Below, one piece after another: positions 15,590 to 22,753 of a stretch of DNA of 35,866 nucleotides. How positions within the stretch are numbered: position 1 is the first letter of the stretch; every line of letters starts with the position of its first letter. The position numbers were made by a program, and so were the translations under genes. The notes beneath the pieces were generated by a model that was not told the origin of the DNA, searched no databases, and saw only the letters and a list, made by a program, of their open reading frames with translations. The DNA lies in contig SXKB01000295.1 of NCBI GenBank assembly GCA_005778215.1, positions 1 to 35,866 of the forward strand. Reading direction: 5' to 3'. This stretch comes from Actinomycetota bacterium. Its GTDB lineage: Bacteria > Actinomycetota > Acidimicrobiia > Acidimicrobiales > Ilumatobacteraceae.

Positions 15590-16768
15590 ATGAGCAACAT
15601 CGTCATCGTCGACGCCGTCCGCACGCCCATCGGCAAGCGCAACGGCGGCCTGTCCACCCTCCACCCGGCCGAGGTGCTCGCCACGGTCCAGAAGGCCATC
15701 ATCGACCGCACCGGCATCGATCCCGCGGAAGTCGACCAGGTGGTCGGCGGCTGCGTCAGCCAGGTCGGCGAGCAGGCGTTCAACATCACGCGCACCGCGT
15801 GGCTGAGCGCCGGCCTTCCCCTCACCACCGCCGCCACCACGGTCGACACGCAGTGCGGCAGCAGCCAGCAGGCCACCAACTTCGCCACGGCACTCCTCGC
15901 CGGTGGTGTGGTCGACGTGGCGCTCGCCTGCGGCGTCGAGGCGATGAGCCGCATTCCCATCGGCGTGGGCGGCAACAAGGCCCTCGGCCTCGGTGTGCCG
16001 ATCCCGCGCACCTACTTCGAGCGCTACGAGATGACCTCGCAGTTCGAGGGTGCCGAGCGCATCGCCGACAAGTGGGGCATCACCCGTGAGGACACCGATG
16101 CGTTCGGTCTGCGCAGCCAGCAGCTGGCCGCGCAGGCATGGGCCGAGGACCGCTTCGGCGGTCAGTACGTCACTGTCGAGGCCCCCGATCGCAACGAGGA
16201 CGGCACCCTGGCCGACACCACCCACACGGTGGCGCGCGACGAGGGCCTGCGGGAGACCACGCTCGAGAAGCTCGCCTCGCTGAAGCCCGTCGCCCGCGAG
16301 AACGGCGTGCACACCGCCGGCAACTCGTCGCAGATCAGCGACGGTGCCTCGGCCGTGCTGCTGATGACCGAGGAGAAGGCGGCGGCCCTGGGCCTCACGC
16401 CCCGCGCCCGCGTCGTCGACACGTGCAACGTCGGCGTCGACCCGGTGCTCATGCTCACCGGCCCCATCGACGCCACGCAGCGGCTGCTCAAGCGCACGGG
16501 CCTCGGCATCGACGACATCGACGTGTTCGAGGTGAACGAGGCGTTCGCCTCGGTCGTGCTCGCATGGCAGAAGGAAGTCGGCGCCGATCCGGCCAAGGTG
16601 AACCCCAACGGTGGCGCCATCGCCCTCGGTCACCCGCTCGGCGGCACCGGCGGCTTCCTCATCACCAAGGCGCTGTACGAGCTCGAGCGCACCGGCGGCC
16701 GCTACGGCCTCATCTCGATGTGCTGCGGTGGCGGTCTGGGCACCGGCACCATCATCGAGCGCATCTAG
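15590..16768 (+). CDS. Thiolase family protein (acetyl-CoA C-acyltransferase)
   Basis: Thiolase of 392 aa that should cleave 3-ketoacyl-CoA to acetyl-CoA and a shortened acyl-CoA. The catalytic residues are Cys89 (DTQCGSS), His348 ([11 protein letters not shown]) and Cys378 (CCGGGLG). Length and motifs are standard for degradative thiolases, including steroid side-chain types. It is transcribed divergently from nudC. With the dehydrogenase, thioesterase and acyltransferase genes it adds to a lipid-centred gene set, but it is not in one operon with them. Confidence 0.94.
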   Translation: MSNIVIVDAVRTPIGKRNGGLSTLHPAEVLATVQKAIIDRTGIDPAEVDQVVGGCVSQVGEQAFNITRTAWLSAGLPLTTAATTVDTQCGSSQQATNFATALLAGGVVDVALACGVEAMSRIPIGVGGNKALGLGVPIPRTYFERYEMTSQFEGAERIADKWGITREDTDAFGLRSQQLAAQAWAEDRFGGQYVTVEAPDRNEDGTLADTTHTVARDEGLRETTLEKLASLKPVARENGVHTAGNSSQISDGASAVLLMTEEKAAALGLTPRARVVDTCNVGVDPVLMLTGPIDATQRLLKRTGLGIDDIDVFEVNEAFASVVLAWQKEVGADPAKVNPNGGAIALGHPLGGTGGFLITKALYELERTGGRYGLISMCCGGGLGTGTIIERI

Positions 16769-16793
16769 GCATCGAACGGATCTGAGGCGCCGA

Positions 16794-16816
16794 ACGTCAC
16801 ACCCCGCCGATAGAAC
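16794..16816 (+). promoter_or_regulatory. Promoter with GTCACAC-N8-TAGAAC
   Basis: CGTCACAC ends at 16802, followed by exactly 8 nt and TAGAAC (16811-16816), which ends 6 nt before the ATG at 16823. The upstream element and spacing match those before the RecB-like nuclease gene. The last base of the -10 is C rather than T. Confidence 0.5.
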
Positions 16817-16822
16817 GGCGCG

Positions 16823-17329
16823 ATGCGACGTCTCGTCCCGTTCCTCGTCCTGCTGGCCGCGTGTTCGCACGCGGCCAGCGGCGCGTCCGGGCCCAGCACC
16901 ACGGCCGGTGTGCTCACCCCCAACGCCACCCTGGTGCGCGTCACCGACGGCGACACCATCACCGTCCGCATCGACGGCGAGAACGAGAAGGTGCGCCTCA
17001 TCGGCATCGACACCCCCGAGACGAAGAAGCCCGACACCCCGGTGCAGTGCTTCGGCCCGGAAGCATCGGCGTTCACCGAGTCGCTGCTGCCCGAAGGCAC
17101 CCCGTTGTACCTCGAGCGCGACGTCGAACCCCGCGACCGCTTCGGCCGGCTGCTCGCCTACGTGTATCTCGCGGCCGACGGCACGTTCGTGAACCTCGAG
17201 ATCGTGCGACAGGGCTACGCCCGTCTGCTCACCATCCCGCCCAACGTGGCCCATGTCGACGAGTTCGTCGAGGCAGCGCGAGCGGCCGAACGCGACGACA
17301 TCGGCCTGTGGGCCGGATGCACCGGATAG
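16823..17329 (+). CDS. Secreted SNase-like thermonuclease (lipoprotein)
   Basis: Staphylococcal-nuclease-like protein of 168 aa. A signal peptide ends in a lipobox LLAAC (Cys14), so it is probably a lipoprotein outside the membrane. The nuclease core keeps the expected residues: Asp44 (TDGDT), Arg58, Asp63-Thr64 and Glu66 (RLIGIDTPE), and Arg109 in RFGRLLAYVY. It should cleave DNA or RNA with calcium. A role in nucleic-acid scavenging or defence is possible. Its promoter shares an upstream element with the RecB-like and HNH nuclease genes. Confidence 0.9.
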   Translation: MRRLVPFLVLLAACSHAASGASGPSTTAGVLTPNATLVRVTDGDTITVRIDGENEKVRLIGIDTPETKKPDTPVQCFGPEASAFTESLLPEGTPLYLERDVEPRDRFGRLLAYVYLAADGTFVNLEIVRQGYARLLTIPPNVAHVDEFVEAARAAERDDIGLWAGCTG

Positions 17330-17332
17330 CGT
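17327..17332 (+). promoter_or_regulatory. -10 box TAGCGT of the ChbG-like gene
   Basis: TAGCGT ends 7 nt before the GTG at 17340 and includes the TAG stop of the SNase gene. Confidence 0.42.
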
Positions 17333-17339
17333 TCCGCCC

Positions 17340-18176
17340 GTGACGACCCTCGCCGAACGGCTCGGCCACGCCGCCGACACGAAGTACGTCATCATCTCCT
17401 GCGACGACCTCGGCAGCTGCCATGCGGCCAACGAGGGCGTGTTCGATGCGCTGCGCCACGGTGTGGCCACGTGCGCCAGCCTCATGGTGCCGGCGCCGTG
17501 GGCCCGCCATGCCGCCATGCAGGCCCAGCCCACCGACGACATCGGTGTGCACCTCACGCTGAACTGCGAGCACCCCGCCTACCGGTTCGGACCCATCACC
17601 CACGCCCCCACCCTGCTGTCGGGCGAGGGCGGTTTCCCGCGCACGGTCGACGACCTGTGGGAGCACGCCGACCCCGCCGAGGTGTTGCGCGAATGCCGGG
17701 CGCAGATCGAACGGGCCATGGCCTGGGGCATCGACGTCACCCACCTCGCGCCCCACCTGTCGGTCATCACGCTGCGCCCCGAGTTCTTCGACGTGTACCT
17801 CGAGCTCGCCGTCGAGTTCCGACTCCCCATCCGCCTGCCCAGCACCATCAGTGCCGAGCAGGCCGGCTTCCCCTTCCGCCGTCTGGCCGAGGAGGAAGGC
17901 ATCTGGTTCCCCGACCACTTCGACCACGACTGGCGCGCCGGCAGCCGCGACCGGGTCTACGACGCCGTCCGCACGCTGCGACCGGGTGTCACCGAGATCC
18001 ACGTGCAGCCCGTGATCGACTCCCCCGAAGTGCGTGCCATCACCGATGCCGCGCCGCTGTGGATCGACGACCACGAACTGGTCACCGCCGACGCCACGAT
18101 GCGCACGTTGCTGGCCGAGTCGGGCGCGGTGCCCATCGGCTACCGCACACTCAGGGACGCAATGCGAGCCGAGTGA
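17340..18176 (+). CDS. ChbG/YdjC-like carbohydrate deacetylase
   Basis: Protein of 278 aa in the ChbG/HpnK polysaccharide-deacetylase-like family, which removes N-acetyl groups from chito-sugars or related glycans with a metal. The metal and catalytic residues can be placed: Asp22-Asp23 in IISCDDLGS, His71 in GVHLTLN, and His135 and His139 in VTHLAPH. It starts with GTG 10 nt after the SNase stop; TAGCGT 7 nt upstream suggests its own start site. The last 26 nt overlap the 3' end of the opposing SCP2-like gene. The substrate is unknown. Confidence 0.85.
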   Translation: MTTLAERLGHAADTKYVIISCDDLGSCHAANEGVFDALRHGVATCASLMVPAPWARHAAMQAQPTDDIGVHLTLNCEHPAYRFGPITHAPTLLSGEGGFPRTVDDLWEHADPAEVLRECRAQIERAMAWGIDVTHLAPHLSVITLRPEFFDVYLELAVEFRLPIRLPSTISAEQAGFPFRRLAEEEGIWFPDHFDHDWRAGSRDRVYDAVRTLRPGVTEIHVQPVIDSPEVRAITDAAPLWIDDHELVTADATMRTLLAESGAVPIGYRTLRDAMRAE

Positions 18177-18378
18177 GCACGGCGGCCGCCGAGCCATCGG
18201 CGAACGCAGCGAACAACGGCCCCGTGGGTCCGGTGTTCTTCAACTTGCCCTGCATGAACGCCACCTCGGGCCGCGTGCCGGCATCGGCGGCGGCCACGGT
18301 GACCACCACGTCGGCGTCGTCGGGGCCTTCGACCGCTTCGTCGTTCTTGCCGAACGCCACCCGGTACTGGATGCTCAC
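18151..18378 (-). CDS. Mini SCP2-like protein, 75 aa, coupled to Mca
   Basis: Only 75 aa. The segment ADVVVTVAAADA followed by EVAFMQGKLKNTGPTGPLFAAF resembles the C-terminal half of SCP2 (sterol carrier) domains, which are normally about 100-130 aa, so this is a shortened or divergent version. The GTG start overlaps the TGA of the mca-like gene by 4 nt (GTGA), giving translational coupling. It could bind a hydrophobic ligand or act as a small partner of the amidase; neither is shown. Its C-terminal codons overlap the deacetylase gene on the other strand. Confidence 0.7.
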   Translation of the reverse strand: MSIQYRVAFGKNDEAVEGPDDADVVVTVAAADAGTRPEVAFMQGKLKNTGPTGPLFAAFADGSAAAVLTRLALRP

Positions 18379-19301
18379 GACGGCACCTCCGCGGTCTCAC
18401 GCACACCGGCGAACAGGTCGTGTTCGATGCCCTCACCGGTGGACACGAGCGAACGGGCGAGGATCCAGTCCTCCCACGGGTAGGCCTCGGCCAACTGTTC
18501 GTCGGTGAGCCCGAACCACCACGGCTCGGCCGGGTCGACCTGGGTGGCGTGCGCACGCAGCGCGCCACTACGCGCCCACAGGTAGGCGCCGACATCCACC
18601 TTGGTGGTGATGCGGTGGTCCTGCCCCGGCCGGTCGAGCCACTCCTGCTCGTAGGGCGACTCGCCACGGTGACGGATCATGCCCTCGTGCACGGCCATCA
18701 GGCGGGCCTTCGACCACACCGTGTAGTACAGCTTCAACGGCTGCCACGGCTCGCCGGCCTCGGGATACCACGTCGGATCACCCGCACGCTCGAACGCCGG
18801 CAACGAGATGTCGTGCACCTTCAGATGGTCGGGGTGCAGGTAGCCACGCTGATCGTCGGCGTAGGTGATGATGACCTGCGGACGGTGCGCCCGGATGACG
18901 GCCACCAGTCGGCCCACCGCCTCGTCGAGCGGCGCCTGGTGGAAGCTGTCGGGGTGATCGTTGGCGGGCGACTCGGGCATGCCGGAGTCGCGGTAGCCGA
19001 GCATGACCACCTCGTCGAACCCGATGATCTCCGCCGACCGAGCCAGTTCGGTGGGTCGGATCTCGGCCAGCAGCGCCTTCTCCTCCTCGGGCGTCAGCCC
19101 GTGGAAGGGCTGGCCGGGTTCGCGCAACGACGGATTCTGGAGATCGCCTTCTTCCCCACCCGTGCAGCACACGAGCACCGTGTGCACACCCTCGGCCTTG
19201 TACTTGGCCAGCGTGGGTGCGCCCTTGGAGGCTTCGTCGTCGGGGTGGGCGTGCACGGTGAGGAGACTGAGCGGTGCGGCCACGGGCTGCACGATATCCA
19301 C
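18375..19301 (-). CDS. mca: Mycothiol S-conjugate amidase (Mca-like, PIG-L family)
   Basis: Zinc-dependent PIG-L deacetylase of 308 aa that should cleave mycothiol S-conjugates to mercapturic acids for export, a detoxification step. HAHPDDEASKGAPTLAKY supplies the zinc ligands His19 and Asp22, with His159 of HPDH as the third. CTGGEEGDLQNP and DSGMPE follow the Mca rather than the shorter MshB pattern. GTG at 19301 is the furthest plausible start; GTG codons at 19292 and 19283 are alternatives. It leads a two-gene unit with the mini SCP2-like gene. Confidence 0.88.
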   Translation of the reverse strand: MDIVQPVAAPLSLLTVHAHPDDEASKGAPTLAKYKAEGVHTVLVCCTGGEEGDLQNPSLREPGQPFHGLTPEEEKALLAEIRPTELARSAEIIGFDEVVMLGYRDSGMPESPANDHPDSFHQAPLDEAVGRLVAVIRAHRPQVIITYADDQRGYLHPDHLKVHDISLPAFERAGDPTWYPEAGEPWQPLKLYYTVWSKARLMAVHEGMIRHRGESPYEQEWLDRPGQDHRITTKVDVGAYLWARSGALRAHATQVDPAEPWWFGLTDEQLAEAYPWEDWILARSLVSTGEGIEHDLFAGVRETAEVPS

Positions 19302-19314
19302 GCAGGACCCCGCG

Positions 19315-19320
19315 TAGGCT
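19315..19320 (+). promoter_or_regulatory. -10 box TAGGCT of the PEBP lipoprotein gene
   Basis: TAGGCT ends 7 nt before the GTG at 19328. The reverse strand reads TACGCG over the same TA (19316-19311), 9 nt before the mca-like GTG, a weaker version of the nudC/thiolase arrangement. Confidence 0.45.
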
Positions 19321-19327
19321 GCTGGCC

Positions 19328-19972
19328 GTGCGTCGAGTCGCCCTCCTCACCTTCGTCCCGGTTCTCGCCATGGTGGTTGCCGCGTGCAACGACGACGGCC
19401 GGGTGCTGCGCGACGCCAAGCCCGACCAGACCCAGTCCATCAGCACCACGGTGGCCCCCGACACCGTGGTCGTCGACGACGGGTCCAGCGACTCGCTCTC
19501 GTCGCCCAGCAGCACCTTGCCGTTGGGCGACGAGGAGTACACCGTCACGGCCCCGTGGGATGCGGGCACCGCGATCGACCCCCGCTACACCTGCAACGGC
19601 GACAACATCGCTCCGGCACTGTCGTGGAGCGTGGCGCCGGAGGGCACCGTCGAGATCGCCATCTCCCTGCGCGACATCGACGCGCCGGGCTTCACCCACT
19701 GGGTGATCGCGGGCATCAGCCCCGAGCAGATCGCCCTCGCCGAGGACACCGTGCCGGTCGGCGCGTACCAGGCAGTGAACGGTGCGGGCGCCGTCGGGTA
19801 CACCGGCCCGTGCCCGCCCGCCGGTTCGGCTCACACATATGTGCTCACGGTGCACTATCTTGGGAGCCAGACGAATCTCACCGACGGTGCTGCCGCCGAG
19901 GAGCTTCTCGACGGGATTTCTGTGGCGGAGATTGCATCAGCAGAGGTAGACGGCACCTTCAGTCGGGCCTGA
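19328..19972 (+). CDS. PEBP (YbhB/YbcL-type) lipoprotein
   Basis: Phosphatidylethanolamine-binding-protein-like lipoprotein of 214 aa. A signal peptide with lipobox VAAC (Cys20) is followed by a Ser/Thr/Asp-rich linker, then the PEBP fold: AIDPRYTCNGDNIAPALSW, DIDAPGFTHWVIAGI and GPCPPAGSAHTYVLTVHYL, which hold the ligand-site His and Asp residues. The bacterial family has no agreed function. GTG at 19328 is chosen for the TAGGCT box and a clean signal peptide. The last 130 nt use codons richer in A and T than the rest of the window. Confidence 0.88.
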   Translation: MRRVALLTFVPVLAMVVAACNDDGRVLRDAKPDQTQSISTTVAPDTVVVDDGSSDSLSSPSSTLPLGDEEYTVTAPWDAGTAIDPRYTCNGDNIAPALSWSVAPEGTVEIAISLRDIDAPGFTHWVIAGISPEQIALAEDTVPVGAYQAVNGAGAVGYTGPCPPAGSAHTYVLTVHYLGSQTNLTDGAAAEELLDGISVAEIASAEVDGTFSRA

Positions 19973-20016
19973 TCCTTACCGATACACACTCCGCTACGAC
20001 AAGATTTTGTAAGGAT
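19972..20016 (+). promoter_or_regulatory. Inverted repeat over the start of the c-di-GMP gene
   Basis: ATCCTTAC (19972-19979) and GTAAGGAT (20009-20016) are perfect 8-nt inverted arms; the right arm includes the first two bases of the ATG at 20015. A nested ACAA-GATT-TTGT lies at 19999-20010. GATTTT (20003-20008) sits at -10 distance for a leaderless start. It may be an operator or a start-masking hairpin. Confidence 0.5.
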
Positions 20017-22063
20017 GGCGGACATCAACGAAGTGCTTCCCTCGCTGCCGGTAGGCCTGTTCCAGGCCGACCGCGATGGTCGCGTTGTCGCGGCCAATGC
20101 AGCGTTCGGCGCGCTCGTGCAGGGGGTTCCCGGTGCCGCCATCGGTGTGCCGCCCTGGGCCAATGCCCATCCGGGCGACCGGGCGATGGCCGAACTCGCG
20201 TGGCGACGGGCCACGGAGAGCGACGACGACCTGCGCCTCGAGTTCCGCGTCTGGCACGGCGAGGGGAAGATGTCGTGGGTGCGCATCGACGCCGCACCCG
20301 TGCGCGACCACCTCGGCCGCATCACCGGCTACGCCGGCAGCGCCCTCGACCACACCGAGAACGCTCATCGTGAACTGCTGCTCGACCGGCTCGAAGGGGT
20401 CATCAGCTCCACCGACGACGCGGTCATCATCCTCGATCGCAACGGCGCACCCGTGTACACCAACGCCGCCGCACTCCGCCTGTTCGGCGTGGTGGAGGAA
20501 GTCGATCTGGTCCGCGATCCCGGCGCACGCGGGCTGCTGCAGGCCATTCGTGACCAGGTGCCCCGCGAGGTGATGAACGCCTCGGTCACCAGCGCCTGGA
20601 GCGGCGAGGTGGGGTTCCGATCGCACGACGGGCTGCAACGCACGCTCGACGTCGACCTGCTGTTGCACCGCAACCCCGACGGCATCATCGAGTACTGGGG
20701 TGGTGTGGCCCGCGACGTCACCGCCGCGAAGCACCTCCAGAGCGAGCTCACCCGCCAGGCCAACCACGACCCGCTCACCGGGCTGCCGAACCGTCTGATG
20801 CTGCTGCGCACCGCCGCGGAGGCACTCGACGGCATCCGGGGCACCCGCCACAACGCCGCCATCCTGTTCATGGACGTCGACCGGTTGAAGGACGTCAACG
20901 ACACCGTGGGCCACGAGGTGGGCGATGCCCTCCTCACCCAGGTGGCCATTCGAATCGCCCACGCCGTGCGCCCCTCCGACGTGGTGGCCCGCATCGGCGG
21001 CGACGAGTTCGTCGTGCTCTGCGACGGTGGCATCGACGAGCACACCGCGCTCGACCTCGCCGAGCGCATCCGTCACGCCCTCACCGGCCGCATCATGCTC
21101 CACGGTGTGGAGATCGAGCTGTCGGTCAGCATCGGCGTCGCGGTCGCCTCGTCGCACCACATCGAGGGCATGAGCGCCTCCGAAGCCGCCGTCGAACTGC
21201 TCCACCACGCCGACATCGCGATGTACCAGGCGAAGCGCCGCGGACGCAGCCGCAGCGAGCTGTACACCGATGCGATGCGCGCCGAGTCGCGCAAGCACAA
21301 GGAACTCGGCAGCGAGCTCGAGCGAGCCCTGGCGGCCGGCCAGCTGCGCCTGGCGTATCAGCCCATCATCTCCACCCACAGCGGCCGAGTGGCTGGCGCC
21401 GAGGCGCTGCTGCGCTGGGACCATCCAGAGCGCGGCACCCTGCTGCCCGCCCAGTTCCTGCACCTCGCCGAGGAGTCGGGTGCCATCGTGCCCATCGGCG
21501 ACTGGGTCACCCGCCAGGCCTGCCTCGACACCCGGGCGTGGGTCGACGCGGGTCTCGTCGACCGCACGTTCAGCGTGCACATCAACGTCGCCGCCCGACA
21601 GCTGGCCGAGGGCACGTTCGTCGAACGGGTGCTGGCCACCGTGCGGCAGATGGAGCTCAGCCCGCACCAGCTCACGTTCGACTTCGACGAGGACACCCTC
21701 AACGACCAGCAGCCGGGCAGCAACCGTTCGCTGCAGGCGCTGCGCCGCTTCGGCGTGCAGTTGGCGCTCGACAGCTTCGGCACCGGCGTGTCGTCGCTCA
21801 CGGCGCTGCGCTCGTGCGAGGCCGACGTGCTGAAGCTCGACGGCACCGTGGCACGCCTGCTCGGCACCAGCGGCGACGACGACCCCATCGTGCGGTCCAT
21901 CATCCAGCTCGCGCACGCCCTCGACATGCAGGTGGTGGCCGAGTGGGTCACCTCGGCCGATCAGCTCCGCCGCCTGCGGTCGCTCGGCTGCGACCTGGTG
22001 CAGGGTCACCTCCTCGGCGAACCGACCGCGGCCGACCTGTTCGCCAGCCGCGTGCGTCGCTGA
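20015..22063 (+). CDS. PAS-PAS-GGDEF-EAL protein (c-di-GMP turnover)
   Basis: Cytoplasmic 682-aa protein with two N-terminal PAS-type sensor regions (about 8-115 and 120-240), a GGDEF domain (about 245-415) and an EAL domain (about 425-680). The diguanylate cyclase site is intact (GGDEF 328-332), and the inhibitory I-site RPSD (319-322) lies five residues before it, so c-di-GMP synthesis with product feedback is likely. The EAL domain keeps EAL (463-465) but the usual DDFGTG is DSFGTG (586-591), ELTE-type Glu is Asp (FDFDED) and EGVET is EWVTS, so phosphodiesterase activity is doubtful. No transmembrane segment is seen. Confidence 0.93.
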   Translation: MADINEVLPSLPVGLFQADRDGRVVAANAAFGALVQGVPGAAIGVPPWANAHPGDRAMAELAWRRATESDDDLRLEFRVWHGEGKMSWVRIDAAPVRDHLGRITGYAGSALDHTENAHRELLLDRLEGVISSTDDAVIILDRNGAPVYTNAAALRLFGVVEEVDLVRDPGARGLLQAIRDQVPREVMNASVTSAWSGEVGFRSHDGLQRTLDVDLLLHRNPDGIIEYWGGVARDVTAAKHLQSELTRQANHDPLTGLPNRLMLLRTAAEALDGIRGTRHNAAILFMDVDRLKDVNDTVGHEVGDALLTQVAIRIAHAVRPSDVVARIGGDEFVVLCDGGIDEHTALDLAERIRHALTGRIMLHGVEIELSVSIGVAVASSHHIEGMSASEAAVELLHHADIAMYQAKRRGRSRSELYTDAMRAESRKHKELGSELERALAAGQLRLAYQPIISTHSGRVAGAEALLRWDHPERGTLLPAQFLHLAEESGAIVPIGDWVTRQACLDTRAWVDAGLVDRTFSVHINVAARQLAEGTFVERVLATVRQMELSPHQLTFDFDEDTLNDQQPGSNRSLQALRRFGVQLALDSFGTGVSSLTALRSCEADVLKLDGTVARLLGTSGDDDPIVRSIIQLAHALDMQVVAEWVTSADQLRRLRSLGCDLVQGHLLGEPTAADLFASRVRR

Positions 22064-22087
22064 CGCCCCCTCACGCCCGGGCACTCC

Positions 22088-22093
22088 TACACT
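22088..22093 (+). promoter_or_regulatory. -10 box TACACT of the CPBP protease gene
   Basis: TACACT ends 7 nt before the GTG at 22101. Confidence 0.48.
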
Positions 22094-22100
22094 CGCCGTC

Positions 22101-22748
22101 GTGCCGCACACGTTGACGAACGTCCTCACGTTCGCCGTGCTCGGGTTCATGGGCGTCCGTCTCGCCACCGGGCTGCGCATCTCGATGCGCCGCAACGGCC
22201 GATCGCTCGTGCGCGAGATCGTCACCGGCATCCGCTGGCGGCACGTGTGGCCGATCGCGGTCGTGTTGCCGGCGGTCGTGCTCGTGGCCAGCGTGCTGAT
22301 GTCGGTGCCCGGCCTCGACTGGGGCTGGTGGTCGATGCTCGGCGGCGAGGGCACGCCGGTCTTCGGTTCGTCGTCCACCACGGTCGGCACCGTGTGGGAG
22401 TGGCTCGTTCCGCTGCTCTTCATCACCATGCTCGTCCCGGCCCTCCCGCTGTTCGCCCACGCCGAGGAGCGCATGTTCCGCGCCGGGGCCGAAGTGTGGA
22501 GCCCGACGCGGCGAGCATGGAAGGTGGTGCAGTTCGGCCTGGCCCATGCCCTCATCGGCATTCCGCTCGGCGCCGCGCTGGCCCTGTCGGTGGGGGGCGC
22601 CTATTTCATGGCCGTCTACCTGCGCGCATGGCGACGAGTGCCGAGCCGCCGAGCCGCCACCATGGAGTCCGCCCGGGCACACACCGCGTACAACGCCTTG
22701 ATCGTGCTGCTGGTGATGTTCCTCACGCTCTGGATCGCCCTAGCCTGA
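22101..22748 (+). CDS. CPBP family intramembrane protease
   Basis: Integral membrane protein of 215 aa with about five hydrophobic segments. The three CPBP (CAAX protease/Abi, glutamic protease) motifs can be found in order: Glu122-Glu123 with Arg127 (EERMFR), Phe145 with His149 (FGLAH) and His194 with Asn198 (HTAYN). Bacterial members cleave membrane peptides or act in bacteriocin maturation or immunity; the target here is unknown. The spacing between motifs is somewhat short, so the assignment is good but not certain. It is followed closely by a rhomboid protease gene, whose -10 box overlaps its end. Confidence 0.78.
   Translation: MPHTLTNVLTFAVLGFMGVRLATGLRISMRRNGRSLVREIVTGIRWRHVWPIAVVLPAVVLVASVLMSVPGLDWGWWSMLGGEGTPVFGSSSTTVGTVWEWLVPLLFITMLVPALPLFAHAEERMFRAGAEVWSPTRRAWKVVQFGLAHALIGIPLGAALALSVGGAYFMAVYLRAWRRVPSRRAATMESARAHTAYNALIVLLVMFLTLWIALA
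22741..22746 (+). promoter_or_regulatory. -10 box TAGCCT of the rhomboid gene
   Basis: TAGCCT ends 7 nt before the GTG at 22754 and overlaps the stop of the CPBP gene. Confidence 0.42.
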
Positions 22749-22753
22749 CGGCC

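Noticed and set aside
16811-16822. A perfect -10 for the SNase gene
   Set aside because: The box is TAGAAC, not TANNNT. I kept the promoter only because of the upstream GTCACAC element and correct spacing, at lower confidence.
19994-22561. An 855-codon frame on the minus strand
   Set aside because: It is antisense to the GGDEF-EAL and CPBP genes, both of which have clear catalytic motifs; the frame has no recognisable domain.
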